This document shows, in pieces, positions 53,817-63,957 of a stretch of 64,000 nucleotides of DNA. Positions within the stretch are counted from its first letter, which is position 1. Every line of letters begins with the position of its first letter. Origin of the DNA: CAVQUE01 sp046290435. Lineage in GTDB: Bacteria > Actinomycetota > Acidimicrobiia > Acidimicrobiales > UBA8592. The stretch is taken from contig JBKAGO010000070.1 in the NCBI GenBank assembly GCA_046290435.1, positions 267,357 through 331,356 on the forward strand. Reading direction: 5' to 3'. The translations under genes and the position numbers were made by a program. The notes under the pieces are model-generated. The model made no database searches and was not told the origin of the DNA. It saw only the letters and a program-made list of their open reading frames with translations.

Positions 53817-54944
53817 TCAGTCCGAGAGGTCGTCCAACGCGACCACCGCGCACGCGATCGCCTCGGGGTCGGTGTCGGGGAGCAGGAACCGCCAGAAGAT
53901 CGTGCCCCGGGCGTGGCCGTCGGTGTCGAGCCAGTTGGCGACGCCGGGATCGCGGTGGGCGACGACGATGCGGAACGTGCCATCGGTCTCGGGACGGATC
54001 TGGCGCCGGTTGAGGGCGCTGCGCCGGTCGCGGTACTCGAGGGTCTGCATGTGGCGGTTCCACAGCATCACGTTGGCGAACACGCCGTCGGGGATGCGGC
54101 CCGTCATGACCAGTGCCTCGTCGGGGCCGAGCTCCCAGCGGCCCATGGCGTAGAAGATGTCGGCGGCGCCGGGCACGGGTAGGCCCGAGTCGCGGAAGCT
54201 GAACGGAACCGGCAGCGTGTTGGGCTCCTCGGCCACGAACGGGATGCTCTTCGATGCACCCGGGACCGATTGGCCGATGGTGGCCTGGCGGACGAACGCC
54301 ACGCCCTCCGCGAACCGTTCGGCGAAGGTGTCGTCGTCGAGCGGCGCGGGCGGCGCGCCCGGCACCAGGGGCTCGATGGCGATGTTGACCGCCACCGACG
54401 GGTCGTTCTGGGCAGACACCGGCAGCTCGAAGTAGCTGCGGACGACGACCGCGTGGGCGTCGGGATGCAGGCGCAGCCAGTTGCCGGGGCGTTCGTCGGC
54501 GCTGAGCACGAGCTCGTAGGAGCCGTCGGCGCGCACGGCGAAGTCCTGGTCGTTGACGTCGCCCAGCAGCGGCCCGGCCATGCCGCCGTCGGCGGCGCGG
54601 CCGTGCACGGTGAAGGAGATGTAGCAGGCGTGGCCCCGGTTGCCCGAGATGCGGTAGCCGCCGCCGTCGCCGCGGATGCGGGCGAAGTGATAGATGGCGT
54701 CGGGGTTGTCGCCCTGGAGCTTGCGCACCGGCGACACGATGGGCGCCATGCGGGGATGGTCGGGGTCGCCCTCGAAGAACAGCTCCGACGCGGCCGACAG
54801 CACCTGGCCGACGTAGCGGTACCCCTCGACGACGTCGAGCGGCTCGGAGAACCGTTCGGTGTCGAGGACGTAGCCGTCGCGGATCTCGGTGAGGGTGGCG
54901 ATGAGGTCGTCGAAGACCGCCGTGGACTTCGGTGCGTGGTTCAT
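53817..54944 (-). CDS. DUF1214 domain protein
   Basis: A 375-residue protein. The C-terminal half matches the DUF1214 pattern (SYELVLSADERPGNWLRL and RVIPDG-like TGRIPDGVFANVMLWNRHMQTL with a closing WLDTDGHARGTIFWRFL). The N-terminus (ATLTEIRDGYVLDTERF) is helical. DUF1214 proteins are often found with lipid or sterol catabolism genes in actinobacteria, but no biochemical role is certain. It overlaps the upstream SDR stop by 4 bp (ATGA), indicating coupled translation. Confidence 0.85.
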   Translation of the reverse strand: MNHAPKSTAVFDDLIATLTEIRDGYVLDTERFSEPLDVVEGYRYVGQVLSAASELFFEGDPDHPRMAPIVSPVRKLQGDNPDAIYHFARIRGDGGGYRISGNRGHACYISFTVHGRAADGGMAGPLLGDVNDQDFAVRADGSYELVLSADERPGNWLRLHPDAHAVVVRSYFELPVSAQNDPSVAVNIAIEPLVPGAPPAPLDDDTFAERFAEGVAFVRQATIGQSVPGASKSIPFVAEEPNTLPVPFSFRDSGLPVPGAADIFYAMGRWELGPDEALVMTGRIPDGVFANVMLWNRHMQTLEYRDRRSALNRRQIRPETDGTFRIVVAHRDPGVANWLDTDGHARGTIFWRFLLPDTDPEAIACAVVALDDLSD

Positions 54945-55852
54945 GCTCCCATTCCTGTTGCGTCGATGATCTCGGCGCCGAAGAGCTCGGCGAACTTCTC
55001 GCGCCAGGCGGCGCCGTCGGCGACGAGCGTGCCGAGCTCTACCAGGTCGGCGTCGGCGACGACGTTCTCGCGTCCCGGTGCCAGAGCCTCGGCGCCCCAC
55101 GCGCAGGCCCAGCGCAGCCGTCCACTGTCGTCGGCGATGGCGTCGGCGACGACCTCGGCGACGACCTCGGCGCGGACGTTGGCGACGATGCCGGTCGCGT
55201 ACATGTCGAGCATCCGGGCGTACACGTCGGTGTAGGCGCTGTCGGGCGGGGTCTCGACGTTCTTGGCCAGGATGGCCGTGCGGGTGACGCCCGGCTCGAC
55301 GACCTTCACCCGGATGCCGAACTGCGCCAGGTCGTGGGCGAGGTTCTCGCACAGCCCCTCGACGGCCCACTTCGATGCCGAGTAGACGGGTTGGCCGGGC
55401 ATGCCGATGCGCCCGGCGATGGAGGAGATCTGCACCAGGCAGCCCGAGCCCTGCGCCCGCATGGTGGGGACGACGGCCTGGGTGCAGCGCACGATGCCCC
55501 ACAGGTTGGCGTCGAAGAGCTCCTTGCCGGCGGCGATGTCGATGTCGTCGATGGCGGCGTTGGAGCCGATGCCGGCGTTGTTGACCAGCACGTCGACACG
55601 ACCGGCCTCGTCGAGGATGTGCGCGAAGCCGGCGGCGACGCTGTCGTCGTCGGTGACGTCGAGCACGACGGGCGTGACCTCGACGCCGGCGGCATCGGCC
55701 AGCTCGGCGAGCTTGGTGCCCTTGTCCAGCGAGCGCATCGTGCCGTACACGCGGTGGCCGAGGCCGGCGAGGTGCAGGGCCGTGGCCCGGCCGATGCCGG
55801 AGTTGGCGCCGGTGACGACGCTGACGGTCGCATCGGCGGAGGTGGGGCTCAT
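54941..55852 (-). CDS. Short-chain dehydrogenase/reductase
   Basis: A 303-residue classical SDR. The cofactor loop is TGANSGIGRA, NNAGIG is near residue 92, Ser in QISSIAG and Tyr/Lys in YSASK near 162. It has a C-terminal extension of about 50 residues compared with FabG-like SDRs. It lies 83 bp downstream of the CoA ligase, on the same strand, and overlaps the DUF1214 gene, so the three likely act together on one CoA-linked substrate. Confidence 0.93.
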   Translation of the reverse strand: MSPTSADATVSVVTGANSGIGRATALHLAGLGHRVYGTMRSLDKGTKLAELADAAGVEVTPVVLDVTDDDSVAAGFAHILDEAGRVDVLVNNAGIGSNAAIDDIDIAAGKELFDANLWGIVRCTQAVVPTMRAQGSGCLVQISSIAGRIGMPGQPVYSASKWAVEGLCENLAHDLAQFGIRVKVVEPGVTRTAILAKNVETPPDSAYTDVYARMLDMYATGIVANVRAEVVAEVVADAIADDSGRLRWACAWGAEALAPGRENVVADADLVELGTLVADGAAWREKFAELFGAEIIDATGMGA

Positions 55853-55935
55853 GATCGTTCGGTCCCTTCCGGGGTTCGGGTGGTTCGCAGCATGCGGGTC
55901 AGGCGCTGGGCAGGCGGGCGGGTCAGGCTGGCGGG

Positions 55936-57498
55936 TCAGGCGTCGCGCAGCATGCGGCGCAGGATCTTGCCCGACGCCGACTTGGGGATCTCGTCGACCA
56001 CGGCGACGGCGGCCAGGCGCTTGTAGGTGGCGACGTGGCCGGCGACGAACTCCTGGAGCTCGGCCTCGGTGATCGACTGGCCGGGCTTGGCCACCACGAA
56101 CGCCTTGGGCAGTTCGCCGGCCTCGTCGTCGGGGATGCCGATGACGGCCACGTCGGCGATGGCTGGGTGGGTGATGATCAACGCCTCGAGCTCGGCAGGG
56201 GCGACCTGGAAGCCCTTGACCTTGATGAGCTCCTTGACACGATCGACGATGTACACGTGGTGCTCGGCGTCGATGGTGGCGACGTCGCCGGTGTGCAGCC
56301 AACCGTCATCGTCGATGGTGGCCGCGGTGGCCTCGGGGTTGTTGAGGTAGCCGGCCATCACCATGGGGCCACGCATCCACAGCTCGCCCTCGCCGCCGAC
56401 GTCCTGGTCCTCGCCGCTGAAGGGGTCGACGATGCGGCACTCGGCGTTGGGGACGGTGACCCCGACCGACCCAGGCCGGTACTGGCCCGGTGGGGTGATG
56501 TGGCTGGCCGGGCTCATCTCGGTCATGCCGTAGGCCTGCACGACCGGGCAGTCGATGCGGGCCGCGGCCTCCTCGGCGAGCTCGGCGCCCAACGGTGCCG
56601 CGCCCGACAGGACCAGCTCGAGCGACGACAGGTCGTAGTCGTCGATGATCGGCTGCTTGGCCAGCGCCAGGATCATCGGCGGCACCGCGTAGAAGTGGGT
56701 GAGGCGATGCTCCTGGATGAGGCCGAGCGCGCCGACGAGGTCGAAGCGGGGCATGGTGACCACGGTGCAGCCGTTGGAGAGCAGGCCGTTCATCAGGATC
56801 TGCATGCCGTAGATGTGGAAGAACGGCAGGACGGCCAGGCCGCTGTGGCGCTCCTCGTAGGACAGGACGCCGTCGCACTGGGCCAGGTTGGCGACCAGGT
56901 TGCGATGCGTGAGCATCACGCCCTTGGGCAGGCCGGTGGTGCCCGACGAGTACGGCAGCACCATCGTCTGGGTGGCGGGATCGACGGGCACCTGCTCGAT
57001 GGGGTCGCCCAGGCTCTCGGCCATGCTGGTGGTGCCGGCGGGCGGCTCCTCGTCGGGCCCGCAGATGGTCAGCACCCGCTCGACGCCGGTGCCCTCGATG
57101 GCCTCGAGCGCGACGGGCGCGAACATCGGCAGCGTCACCAGCACCGTCGCGCCGGCGTCGAGCAGCTGGAAGCGCACCTCTTCGGCGGTATAGCTGGGGT
57201 TGACGGTGGTGACGATGCCGCCCGCCACACCGGTGCCGTGGAACACCACGGCGTACTCGGGCATGTTGGGCGCCATCAGCGCCAGCGTGTCGCCGGGCGC
57301 GAAGCCCGACGCAGCCAGCCCGCCGGCGAAGCGGGCGATGCCGTCGGCGAGCTCGCCGAAGGTGACGACCCGGCCGGTCGGCCCCTCGACGAACGCGGCC
57401 TTGTCGGCCAGCTCGGTGGCCCGGCGCAACATGTACGCGGTGACCGTGACGTCGGGGATCTCGACGTCGGGCAGCGGACTGGCATGGACGATGGTCAT
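55936..57498 (-). CDS. 4-coumarate-CoA-ligase-like acyl-CoA synthetase
   Basis: A 520-residue AMP-forming acyl-CoA synthetase. The P-loop-like YSSGTTGLPKGV is near residue 183, YGMTEMSP is the adenylate motif and the C-terminal KSASGKILRR carries the catalytic Lys. The N-terminal VTFGELADGIARFAGGL and C-terminal hinge DRVKELIKVKGFQVAPAELE are typical of the 4CL/fatty acid branch. It activates an aryl or acyl carboxylate to CoA. The ATG has GGGGGAACG upstream; the longer frame is rejected. A TACGGT lies at 57539. Confidence 0.94.
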   Translation of the reverse strand: MTIVHASPLPDVEIPDVTVTAYMLRRATELADKAAFVEGPTGRVVTFGELADGIARFAGGLAASGFAPGDTLALMAPNMPEYAVVFHGTGVAGGIVTTVNPSYTAEEVRFQLLDAGATVLVTLPMFAPVALEAIEGTGVERVLTICGPDEEPPAGTTSMAESLGDPIEQVPVDPATQTMVLPYSSGTTGLPKGVMLTHRNLVANLAQCDGVLSYEERHSGLAVLPFFHIYGMQILMNGLLSNGCTVVTMPRFDLVGALGLIQEHRLTHFYAVPPMILALAKQPIIDDYDLSSLELVLSGAAPLGAELAEEAAARIDCPVVQAYGMTEMSPASHITPPGQYRPGSVGVTVPNAECRIVDPFSGEDQDVGGEGELWMRGPMVMAGYLNNPEATAATIDDDGWLHTGDVATIDAEHHVYIVDRVKELIKVKGFQVAPAELEALIITHPAIADVAVIGIPDDEAGELPKAFVVAKPGQSITEAELQEFVAGHVATYKRLAAVAVVDEIPKSASGKILRRMLRDA

Positions 57499-57538
57499 GG
57501 CTCGTTCCCCCTGGCTCGCAGCGGCGCTGTGGCCCGAG

Positions 57539-57544
57539 ACCGTA
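57539..57544 (-). promoter_or_regulatory. Candidate -10 element (TACGGT) for the CoA ligase operon
   Basis: TACGGT on the minus strand, predicting a transcript start near 57532 and a leader of about 34 bases. It would drive the CoA ligase, SDR and DUF1214 genes. Confidence 0.45.
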
Positions 57545-57660
57545 GCGGAGCAGCGCAGCCCGCGAGCCGAGTCGCCCGGGTGGTCTCGGATGGGCCAACA
57601 TGAGCCGCCGGACCGGCATGGATCGGCCGACAGACCGACACGAAGGTGAGTACCGACGAC

Positions 57661-58404
57661 ATGGGTGCATTCGACGACAAGGTGGCGATCATCACGGGCG
57701 CGGCCTCGGGCGTGGGGAGGGCCACGGCCCGCCGGTTCGTGGCCGACGGGGCGAAGGTCTACGGCATCGACATCAACGCCGACGGGCTCGCCGCGGTGGC
57801 CGACGAGCTCGGCGACGCGTTCGTGGGCGCCGTCCACGACATCTCGTCGCGGGCTGCGTGTCGGGCCGCGGTGGCCGACTGTGTCGAGCGCTTCGGCGGC
57901 GTCGACATCGTGGCCAACGTGGCCGGCATCGCCCGGTCGCACCACGTCACCGACGTCACCGAGGACGAGTGGCGCCTGATGATGGGCGTCAACCTCGATG
58001 GCATGTTCTGGCTGACCCAGGCCGCCATCCCGCACCTGCTCGAACGGGCCGGCAACGTCGTGAACGTCTCGTCGAACGCCGGGCTGATGGGCCAGGCCTA
58101 CACGGTGCCGTACTGCGCGTCGAAGGGTGCGGTCATCAACATGACCAAGGCGTTCGCCATGGAGTTCATCAAGACCGACCTGCGCTTCAACTGCGTCGCA
58201 CCGGGCGGCATGGTCACCGGCCTGACCGAGAGCTTCTCGATGCCCGACGACGTCGACTTCTCGCTGATGCAGCCCTACATGGGCTACCGGGGCATGGCCG
58301 AACCCGAGACCTGCGCCAACGCCATCGCCTGGCTGGCCTCCGACGAGGCGTCGCGCTGCACAGGCTCGGTCCTCTCCGTCGACGGCGGCCTCACCGCCGC
58401 GTGA
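57661..58404 (+). CDS. Short-chain dehydrogenase/reductase
   Basis: A 247-residue classical SDR. The cofactor loop is TGAASGVGRATA, NVAG replaces the usual NNAG near residue 85, and Ser in NVSSNAG and Tyr/Lys in YCASK near 152 are present. The start is ATG 57661, with GTG 57646 as an alternative. It is divergent from the CoA ligase, 162 bp away. A family C element starts 3 bp after its stop. Confidence 0.92.
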   Translation: MGAFDDKVAIITGAASGVGRATARRFVADGAKVYGIDINADGLAAVADELGDAFVGAVHDISSRAACRAAVADCVERFGGVDIVANVAGIARSHHVTDVTEDEWRLMMGVNLDGMFWLTQAAIPHLLERAGNVVNVSSNAGLMGQAYTVPYCASKGAVINMTKAFAMEFIKTDLRFNCVAPGGMVTGLTESFSMPDDVDFSLMQPYMGYRGMAEPETCANAIAWLASDEASRCTGSVLSVDGGLTAA

Positions 58405-58407
58405 CGT

Positions 58408-58496
58408 GGGGTCAGACCCCGCTTTTCCGCTTTCTCTCCGGCGCGAGGCCGGGCGGCTGCCGGAAACGAGAAAGCGGGAAAGCGGGATCTGACCCC
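58408..58496. repeat. Palindromic element family C, copy 7 (GACCCC variant)
   Basis: The 29-bp arms pair with two mismatches around a 31-base loop, starting 3 bp after the SDR stop. The left arm begins GGGGTCAGACCCC. Confidence 0.92.
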
Positions 58497-58523
58497 GGTG
58501 GTAGGTTCTGACGCAACACACGC

Positions 58524-58775
58524 ATGCAGCAGGGGGGTCTGGTGCAGGGGATCAAGCATCCGTTGACCGGTGAGGTGTACGAGGTCGAGGTCGTCGACGG
58601 CGCCGATGTCGTCGTCGTCACCAACGCACAGGGGCGCAGCGGCACGTTCACGATGGACGGCCGCTGGCTCCACGGCGACGTCAGGGTCGCCGACGCGCAC
58701 CTCTGCGGCTGGCTGGCCAGCGCCCGCGCCCCCTCCCGGTTCGCACCCGCCGACACCCCGGGAGGATCGTCATGA
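58524..58775 (+). CDS. Small protein coupled to the Rieske oxygenase
   Basis: An 83-residue protein of unknown family. It is mostly short polar beta-prone stretches (HPLTGEVYEVEVVDGADVVVVTN) with a C-terminal Pro/Ser-rich tail. Its stop overlaps the Rieske alpha start by ATGA. GTG 58542 (after GGGGGG, ideal spacing) may be the true start instead of ATG 58524, which would shorten it by six residues. A role as a small subunit or stability factor of the oxygenase is inferred from coupling. Confidence 0.65.
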   Translation: MQQGGLVQGIKHPLTGEVYEVEVVDGADVVVVTNAQGRSGTFTMDGRWLHGDVRVADAHLCGWLASARAPSRFAPADTPGGSS

Positions 58776-60115
58776 CCGTCACCGAACCCCGCTCGGTCGG
58801 ATTGAGCTACCAGGAGCTCCTCGACACCGACACCCACGACGTCAACCCCGTCCTGCGGCGAACCAGCGACGCCCGGTTCGGCACCGACCCGCTGCCGGTC
58901 GAGCGGTACACGTCGAAGGAGTTCTTCGACCTCGAGGTCGAGAAGGTCTGGAAGAAGACCTGGCAGATGGTGTGCCGCGAAGAGCACATCCCCAACGTCG
59001 GCGACACCTACGTCTACGACATCGTCGGCATCTCGATCCTCGTGGTCCGTTCGGCGCCCCAGGAGATCAAGGCCTTCTACAACGTGTGCCTGCACCGCGG
59101 CCGACAGCTGCGCGAGTGCAGCGGCCCGTCCGGCGACGTCATCCGCTGCCCGTTCCACGCCATCGCCTGGCACCACGACGGCACCCTCGCCGAGCTCACC
59201 ACCGCCTGGGACTTCCCCCAGGTCGAACCCGAGAACTTCTCGCTGCCCGAGGTGCGTGTCGCCACCTGGGAGGGCTGGGTGTTCATCAACATGGATCCCG
59301 GCGCCGAGGACTTCGCCAGCTTCGTCGGCGAGCTGCCCGAGCACTTCGCCAAGTGGGCGCCGGGCCGCAAGTACGTCTCCGCGCACGTCGGCAAGGTGTA
59401 CCCCTGCAACTGGAAGGTGGTGCAGGAGGCCTTCATGGAGGCCTTCCACGTGGTGGCCACCCACCCCCAGATCATGGCCAGCACCGGCGACTGCAACAGC
59501 CAGTACGACGCGTGGGGCAACATCAGCCGGGCCATCACGCCCAACGGCACGCCGAGCCCCCACCTGCGGTGGGAGCCCACCGAGCAGGAGATCTTCGACG
59601 CCCTGACCGACCGCCGGCTCGACCAGGAATCGATGGCGATCATCCCCGACGGCACGACCGCCCGGGCGTTCGCCGCCGCCGGCGGCCGCGAGGGCCTGCG
59701 GGCCGCGGTGCCCGACATCGACACGTACTGCGACGCCGAGATGAGCGACAGCATGTACTACACGGTGTTCCCGAACTTTCACCCGTGGGGCGCGTTCAAC
59801 CGCATCAACTACCGGTTCCGCCCGGTGGGCACCCGCCACGACCAGTGCCTCATGGAGTGCATCTACACCGAGGAGTTCGTCGGCGAGCGTCCGCCACCGG
59901 CGGAGTACATCGAGCTCGGTCTCGACGACGAGTGGACCGAGGCCATCCCGATCATCGGGTTGCTGGCCCGGGTGTTCCAGCAGGACAGCTACAACCTGCC
60001 GAAGGTGCAGAAGGGCCTCGAGAGTTTCCCCGGCGATGGGCTGACCCTCACCCGGTACCAGGAGCTGAAGATCCGCCACTGGCACCACGTGCTCGAGGGT
60101 TTCCTCGACGCCTGA
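58772..60115 (+). CDS. Rieske non-haem iron oxygenase alpha subunit
   Basis: A 447-residue aromatic-ring-hydroxylating oxygenase alpha subunit. The Rieske cluster ligands are CLHRG and CPFH (Cys 106, His 108, Cys 126, His 129), 18 residues apart. The mononuclear iron ligands are in EAFMEAFHVVATH (His near 226 and 231), with the third Asp further downstream. A separate reductase and ferredoxin are not in the window, so electron supply comes from elsewhere. The small upstream gene is translated together with it. Confidence 0.93.
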   Translation: MTVTEPRSVGLSYQELLDTDTHDVNPVLRRTSDARFGTDPLPVERYTSKEFFDLEVEKVWKKTWQMVCREEHIPNVGDTYVYDIVGISILVVRSAPQEIKAFYNVCLHRGRQLRECSGPSGDVIRCPFHAIAWHHDGTLAELTTAWDFPQVEPENFSLPEVRVATWEGWVFINMDPGAEDFASFVGELPEHFAKWAPGRKYVSAHVGKVYPCNWKVVQEAFMEAFHVVATHPQIMASTGDCNSQYDAWGNISRAITPNGTPSPHLRWEPTEQEIFDALTDRRLDQESMAIIPDGTTARAFAAAGGREGLRAAVPDIDTYCDAEMSDSMYYTVFPNFHPWGAFNRINYRFRPVGTRHDQCLMECIYTEEFVGERPPPAEYIELGLDDEWTEAIPIIGLLARVFQQDSYNLPKVQKGLESFPGDGLTLTRYQELKIRHWHHVLEGFLDA

Positions 60116-60142
60116 GTCTGTTCGTCGCGCTCGGGAACCGCT

Positions 60143-60229
60143 GGGGTCAAGTCGTACTTTCAACCAACTCGGCCCGCAGCGGCTCCCGGCTCGACGACTC
60201 GGAGTTGGTTGAAAGTACGACTTGACCCC
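60143..60229. repeat. Palindromic element family C, copy 8 (GTACT variant)
   Basis: The 28-bp arms are perfectly complementary around a 31-base loop. It lies 27 bp after the Rieske stop and 20 bp from the convergent galK stop. Flanks are CTGGGG and CCCCAG, extending the pairing. Confidence 0.93.
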
Positions 60230-60249
60230 AGTAGTCGAGAACCCCGGGG

Positions 60250-61536
<1,287 letters not shown>

Positions 61537-61600
61537 CGGGTGACGATACCGACGCCGCGATGCGGCCGCCCGGATGGGGCGACAGGAGCGCACCGACCGC

Positions 61601-61606
61601 TACGGT
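61601..61606 (+). promoter_or_regulatory. Candidate -10 element (TACGGT) for the AKR-deaminase-HAD operon
   Basis: TACGGT predicts a transcript start near 61613 and a leader of about 26 bases with AGGGAG before the ATG at 61639. Confidence 0.45.
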
Positions 61607-61638
61607 GACCCACCGGAACGATGCGACAGGGAGCACCC

Positions 61639-62616
61639 ATGGCGGACAAGACGAACATGCAGTACCGCAACCTCGGCCGGTCCGGCCTGCAGGTCAGCGT
61701 CTTGAGCTTCGGCTCGTGGGTCACCTTCGACACCCAGCTCGACGACTCCCTCGCCCGCGACTGCATGCAGACTGCGTGGGACCACGGCTGCAACTTCTTC
61801 GACAACGCCGAGGCCTACGCCGGCGGCGAGTCCGAGGCCATCATGGGCCGCGTCATTGCCGACCTCGGTTGGGAACGCCACTCCTACGTCATCAGCACCA
61901 AGGTGTACTGGGGCATCCACAGCGGCCCCAACATGCGCAACACGCTGAACCGCAAGTACCTCATGCACGCCATCGACGGCTGCCTCGAGCGGCTCCAGCT
62001 CGACTTCGTCGACATCCTCTACTGCCACCGTGCCGACCCCGACACCCCCATCGAGGAGACGGTGTGGGCGATGCACGACATCATCACCTCCGGCAAGGCC
62101 CTGTACTGGGGGACCTCCGAGTGGGCCGCCGACGAGATCCGCGCCGCCTGGGAGATCGCGGAGCGTCACCACCTGCACAAGCCCGTCGTCGAGCAGCCGC
62201 AGTACAACATCTTCGACCGGCGCCGGGTCGAGCGCGAGTACGCCCTGCTGTACCGCGACCTGGGCATCGGGCTCACCACCTGGAGCCCCCTCAAGTCCGG
62301 GCTGCTGACCGGCAAGTACGCCGACGGCATCCCCGAGGGCAGCCGCGGCGCACTTGCCGGCTACGAGTGGCTCCAGGGTCAGCTCACCGACGAGGCCCTC
62401 AACGCCAAGGTCGCCAACCTGCGGCCCATCGCCGACGAGCTCGGCTGCACGCTGGCGCAGCTGGCCATCGCGTGGTGTGCCACCAACCCCAACGTGTCGA
62501 CGGTCATCACCGGCGCCAGCCGGGTCGATCAGGTCGAAGCGAACTTCGCGGCGCTCGAGGTCATCGACCGCCTCGACACCGACATGCTGGAGCGCATCGA
62601 CGATGCCATCGCCTGA
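61639..62616 (+). CDS. Aldo/keto reductase (Kv-beta-like)
   Basis: A 325-residue aldo/keto reductase of the Kv channel beta-like branch. The tetrad is visible as Asp 55 in FFDNAEAY, Tyr 60, Lys in STKVYWG near 86 and His in LYCHRAD near 126. The cofactor-binding end VITGASRVDQV is near 295. The start ATG at 61639 has AGGGAG upstream. It is the first of three same-strand genes with short gaps; the next starts 21 bp later. Confidence 0.92.
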   Translation: MADKTNMQYRNLGRSGLQVSVLSFGSWVTFDTQLDDSLARDCMQTAWDHGCNFFDNAEAYAGGESEAIMGRVIADLGWERHSYVISTKVYWGIHSGPNMRNTLNRKYLMHAIDGCLERLQLDFVDILYCHRADPDTPIEETVWAMHDIITSGKALYWGTSEWAADEIRAAWEIAERHHLHKPVVEQPQYNIFDRRRVEREYALLYRDLGIGLTTWSPLKSGLLTGKYADGIPEGSRGALAGYEWLQGQLTDEALNAKVANLRPIADELGCTLAQLAIAWCATNPNVSTVITGASRVDQVEANFAALEVIDRLDTDMLERIDDAIA

Positions 62617-62637
62617 GCGCGTCCCGGGTCACGCGTC

Positions 62638-63084
62638 GTGAGCGCACCGGACCCCTTCATGGAGGCGGCGATCGCCGAGGCCCGCGCCGGGCTCGCGGCC
62701 GGTGGCATCCCCATCGGCTCGGTCCTGGTCATCGACGGCGAGATCGTCGGCCGGGGCCACAACCAGCGGGTGCAGCGGGGCAGCGCCGTGTTGCATGCCG
62801 AGATGGACTGCCTCGAGAACGCCGGCCGCCTCGGCGCCGCCGACTACCGCCGGGCCACGCTGTACTCGACGCTGTCGCCGTGCGACATGTGCTCGGGCGC
62901 GGTGCTGCTGTACGAGATCCCCAGGGTGGTCGTCGGCGAGAACCGGACCTTCACCGGTCCCGAGGAGTACGTGCGCTCGCGCGGCGTCGAGCTCGACGTG
63001 CGCGACGCCGCCGAATGCATCGCGTTGATGACGGCGTTCATCGCCGAACGCCCCGAACTGTGGAACGAGGACATCGGTGAGTGA
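62638..63084 (+). CDS. Nucleoside/cytosine deaminase family protein
   Basis: A 148-residue zinc deaminase. The zinc-binding HAEMD (His and catalytic Glu near 54-56) and SPCDMCSGA (Cys 82 and 85) motifs are intact. The sequence after HAE (DCLENAGR) recalls yeast cytosine deaminase more than tRNA-specific TadA. The GTG start lies 21 bp after the AKR stop. It overlaps the HAD gene by 8 bp. Substrate unassigned. Confidence 0.9.
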   Translation: MSAPDPFMEAAIAEARAGLAAGGIPIGSVLVIDGEIVGRGHNQRVQRGSAVLHAEMDCLENAGRLGAADYRRATLYSTLSPCDMCSGAVLLYEIPRVVVGENRTFTGPEEYVRSRGVELDVRDAAECIALMTAFIAERPELWNEDIGE

Positions 63085-63937
63085 TCAGATCCCGGCAGCC
63101 CCCGACGGCCAGGTGGCCTGCGACGGCGAGCGGCCCCGTGGCTTGAGCGGCCGCCTGCTGGCCTTCGACGTCGACGGCACCATCCTGGGAACCGACGGCA
63201 AGCTGGCCGACCGCACCGCCGAGGCCATCGACGCCGCGGTGCGCGCCGGCGCGATCTGCACCCTGGCCACCGGCCGCGACTGGAGCGGCGTGCACCGCAT
63301 CCTCGACCGGGTGGGCGGGCTGTCGCATGCGCTGTGCGTCAACGGCATCGAGGTGTTCGAGCGCGACGGCAGCGAACTGCACTCGGTCGAGATCGCCCTC
63401 GAGGCGGCCATCGAGGCCGTCGAGATCCTGCGTCTGACCCTGCCCGACATCGCGATCGGTGCCGGCCTGTCCGGCGAGCTCGTGGGCGAGCCGGGCATCC
63501 TGGCCCTCATGGACGAGGGCATCGGCGAGTTCACCCTCGTCGACGACGTCCTGACCGCCCTGCGCCCCGGCATACGCGACCTGGTGCTGTGGCATCCGAC
63601 GCTCAGCGGCAACCTCGACCGCTTCCACGTCGTGTGCTCCGAGGCGCTGCACGTCGAGGGTGTCGACGTCGCCTACACCGGGATGCCGATGATCGAGATC
63701 GTGCCCGAGGGCTGCGGCAAGGACACCGGCCTCGCGTGGCTCGCCGACCATCTGGGCGTGCCCCGTGCCGACGTCGTCGCGTTCGGCGACGGCCTGAACG
63801 ACCTGGCGATGCTGCGCTGGGCCGGCCACGGCGTGGCCATGGGTCAGGCCGACCCCGAGGTGCACGCAGTGGCCGACGAGATCACCGCCACGAACGACGA
63901 CCACGGCGTCGCCGCCTGGCTCGAAGCCCGGCTGTAG
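63077..63937 (+). CDS. HAD-superfamily phosphatase (Cof-like)
   Basis: A 286-residue Cof/YidA-type HAD hydrolase. The nucleophile motif is DVDGT near residue 31 and the closing acidic motif is GDGLNDLAML near 237; a C2-type cap lies between them. It removes phosphate from sugar phosphates, nucleotides or similar. The GTG start overlaps the deaminase stop, so the two may act in one nucleotide or sugar salvage step. A family C arm begins 20 bp downstream. Confidence 0.9.
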   Translation: MSDQIPAAPDGQVACDGERPRGLSGRLLAFDVDGTILGTDGKLADRTAEAIDAAVRAGAICTLATGRDWSGVHRILDRVGGLSHALCVNGIEVFERDGSELHSVEIALEAAIEAVEILRLTLPDIAIGAGLSGELVGEPGILALMDEGIGEFTLVDDVLTALRPGIRDLVLWHPTLSGNLDRFHVVCSEALHVEGVDVAYTGMPMIEIVPEGCGKDTGLAWLADHLGVPRADVVAFGDGLNDLAMLRWAGHGVAMGQADPEVHAVADEITATNDDHGVAAWLEARL

Positions 63938-63957
63938 GCAACGACTGGGGAACCACT

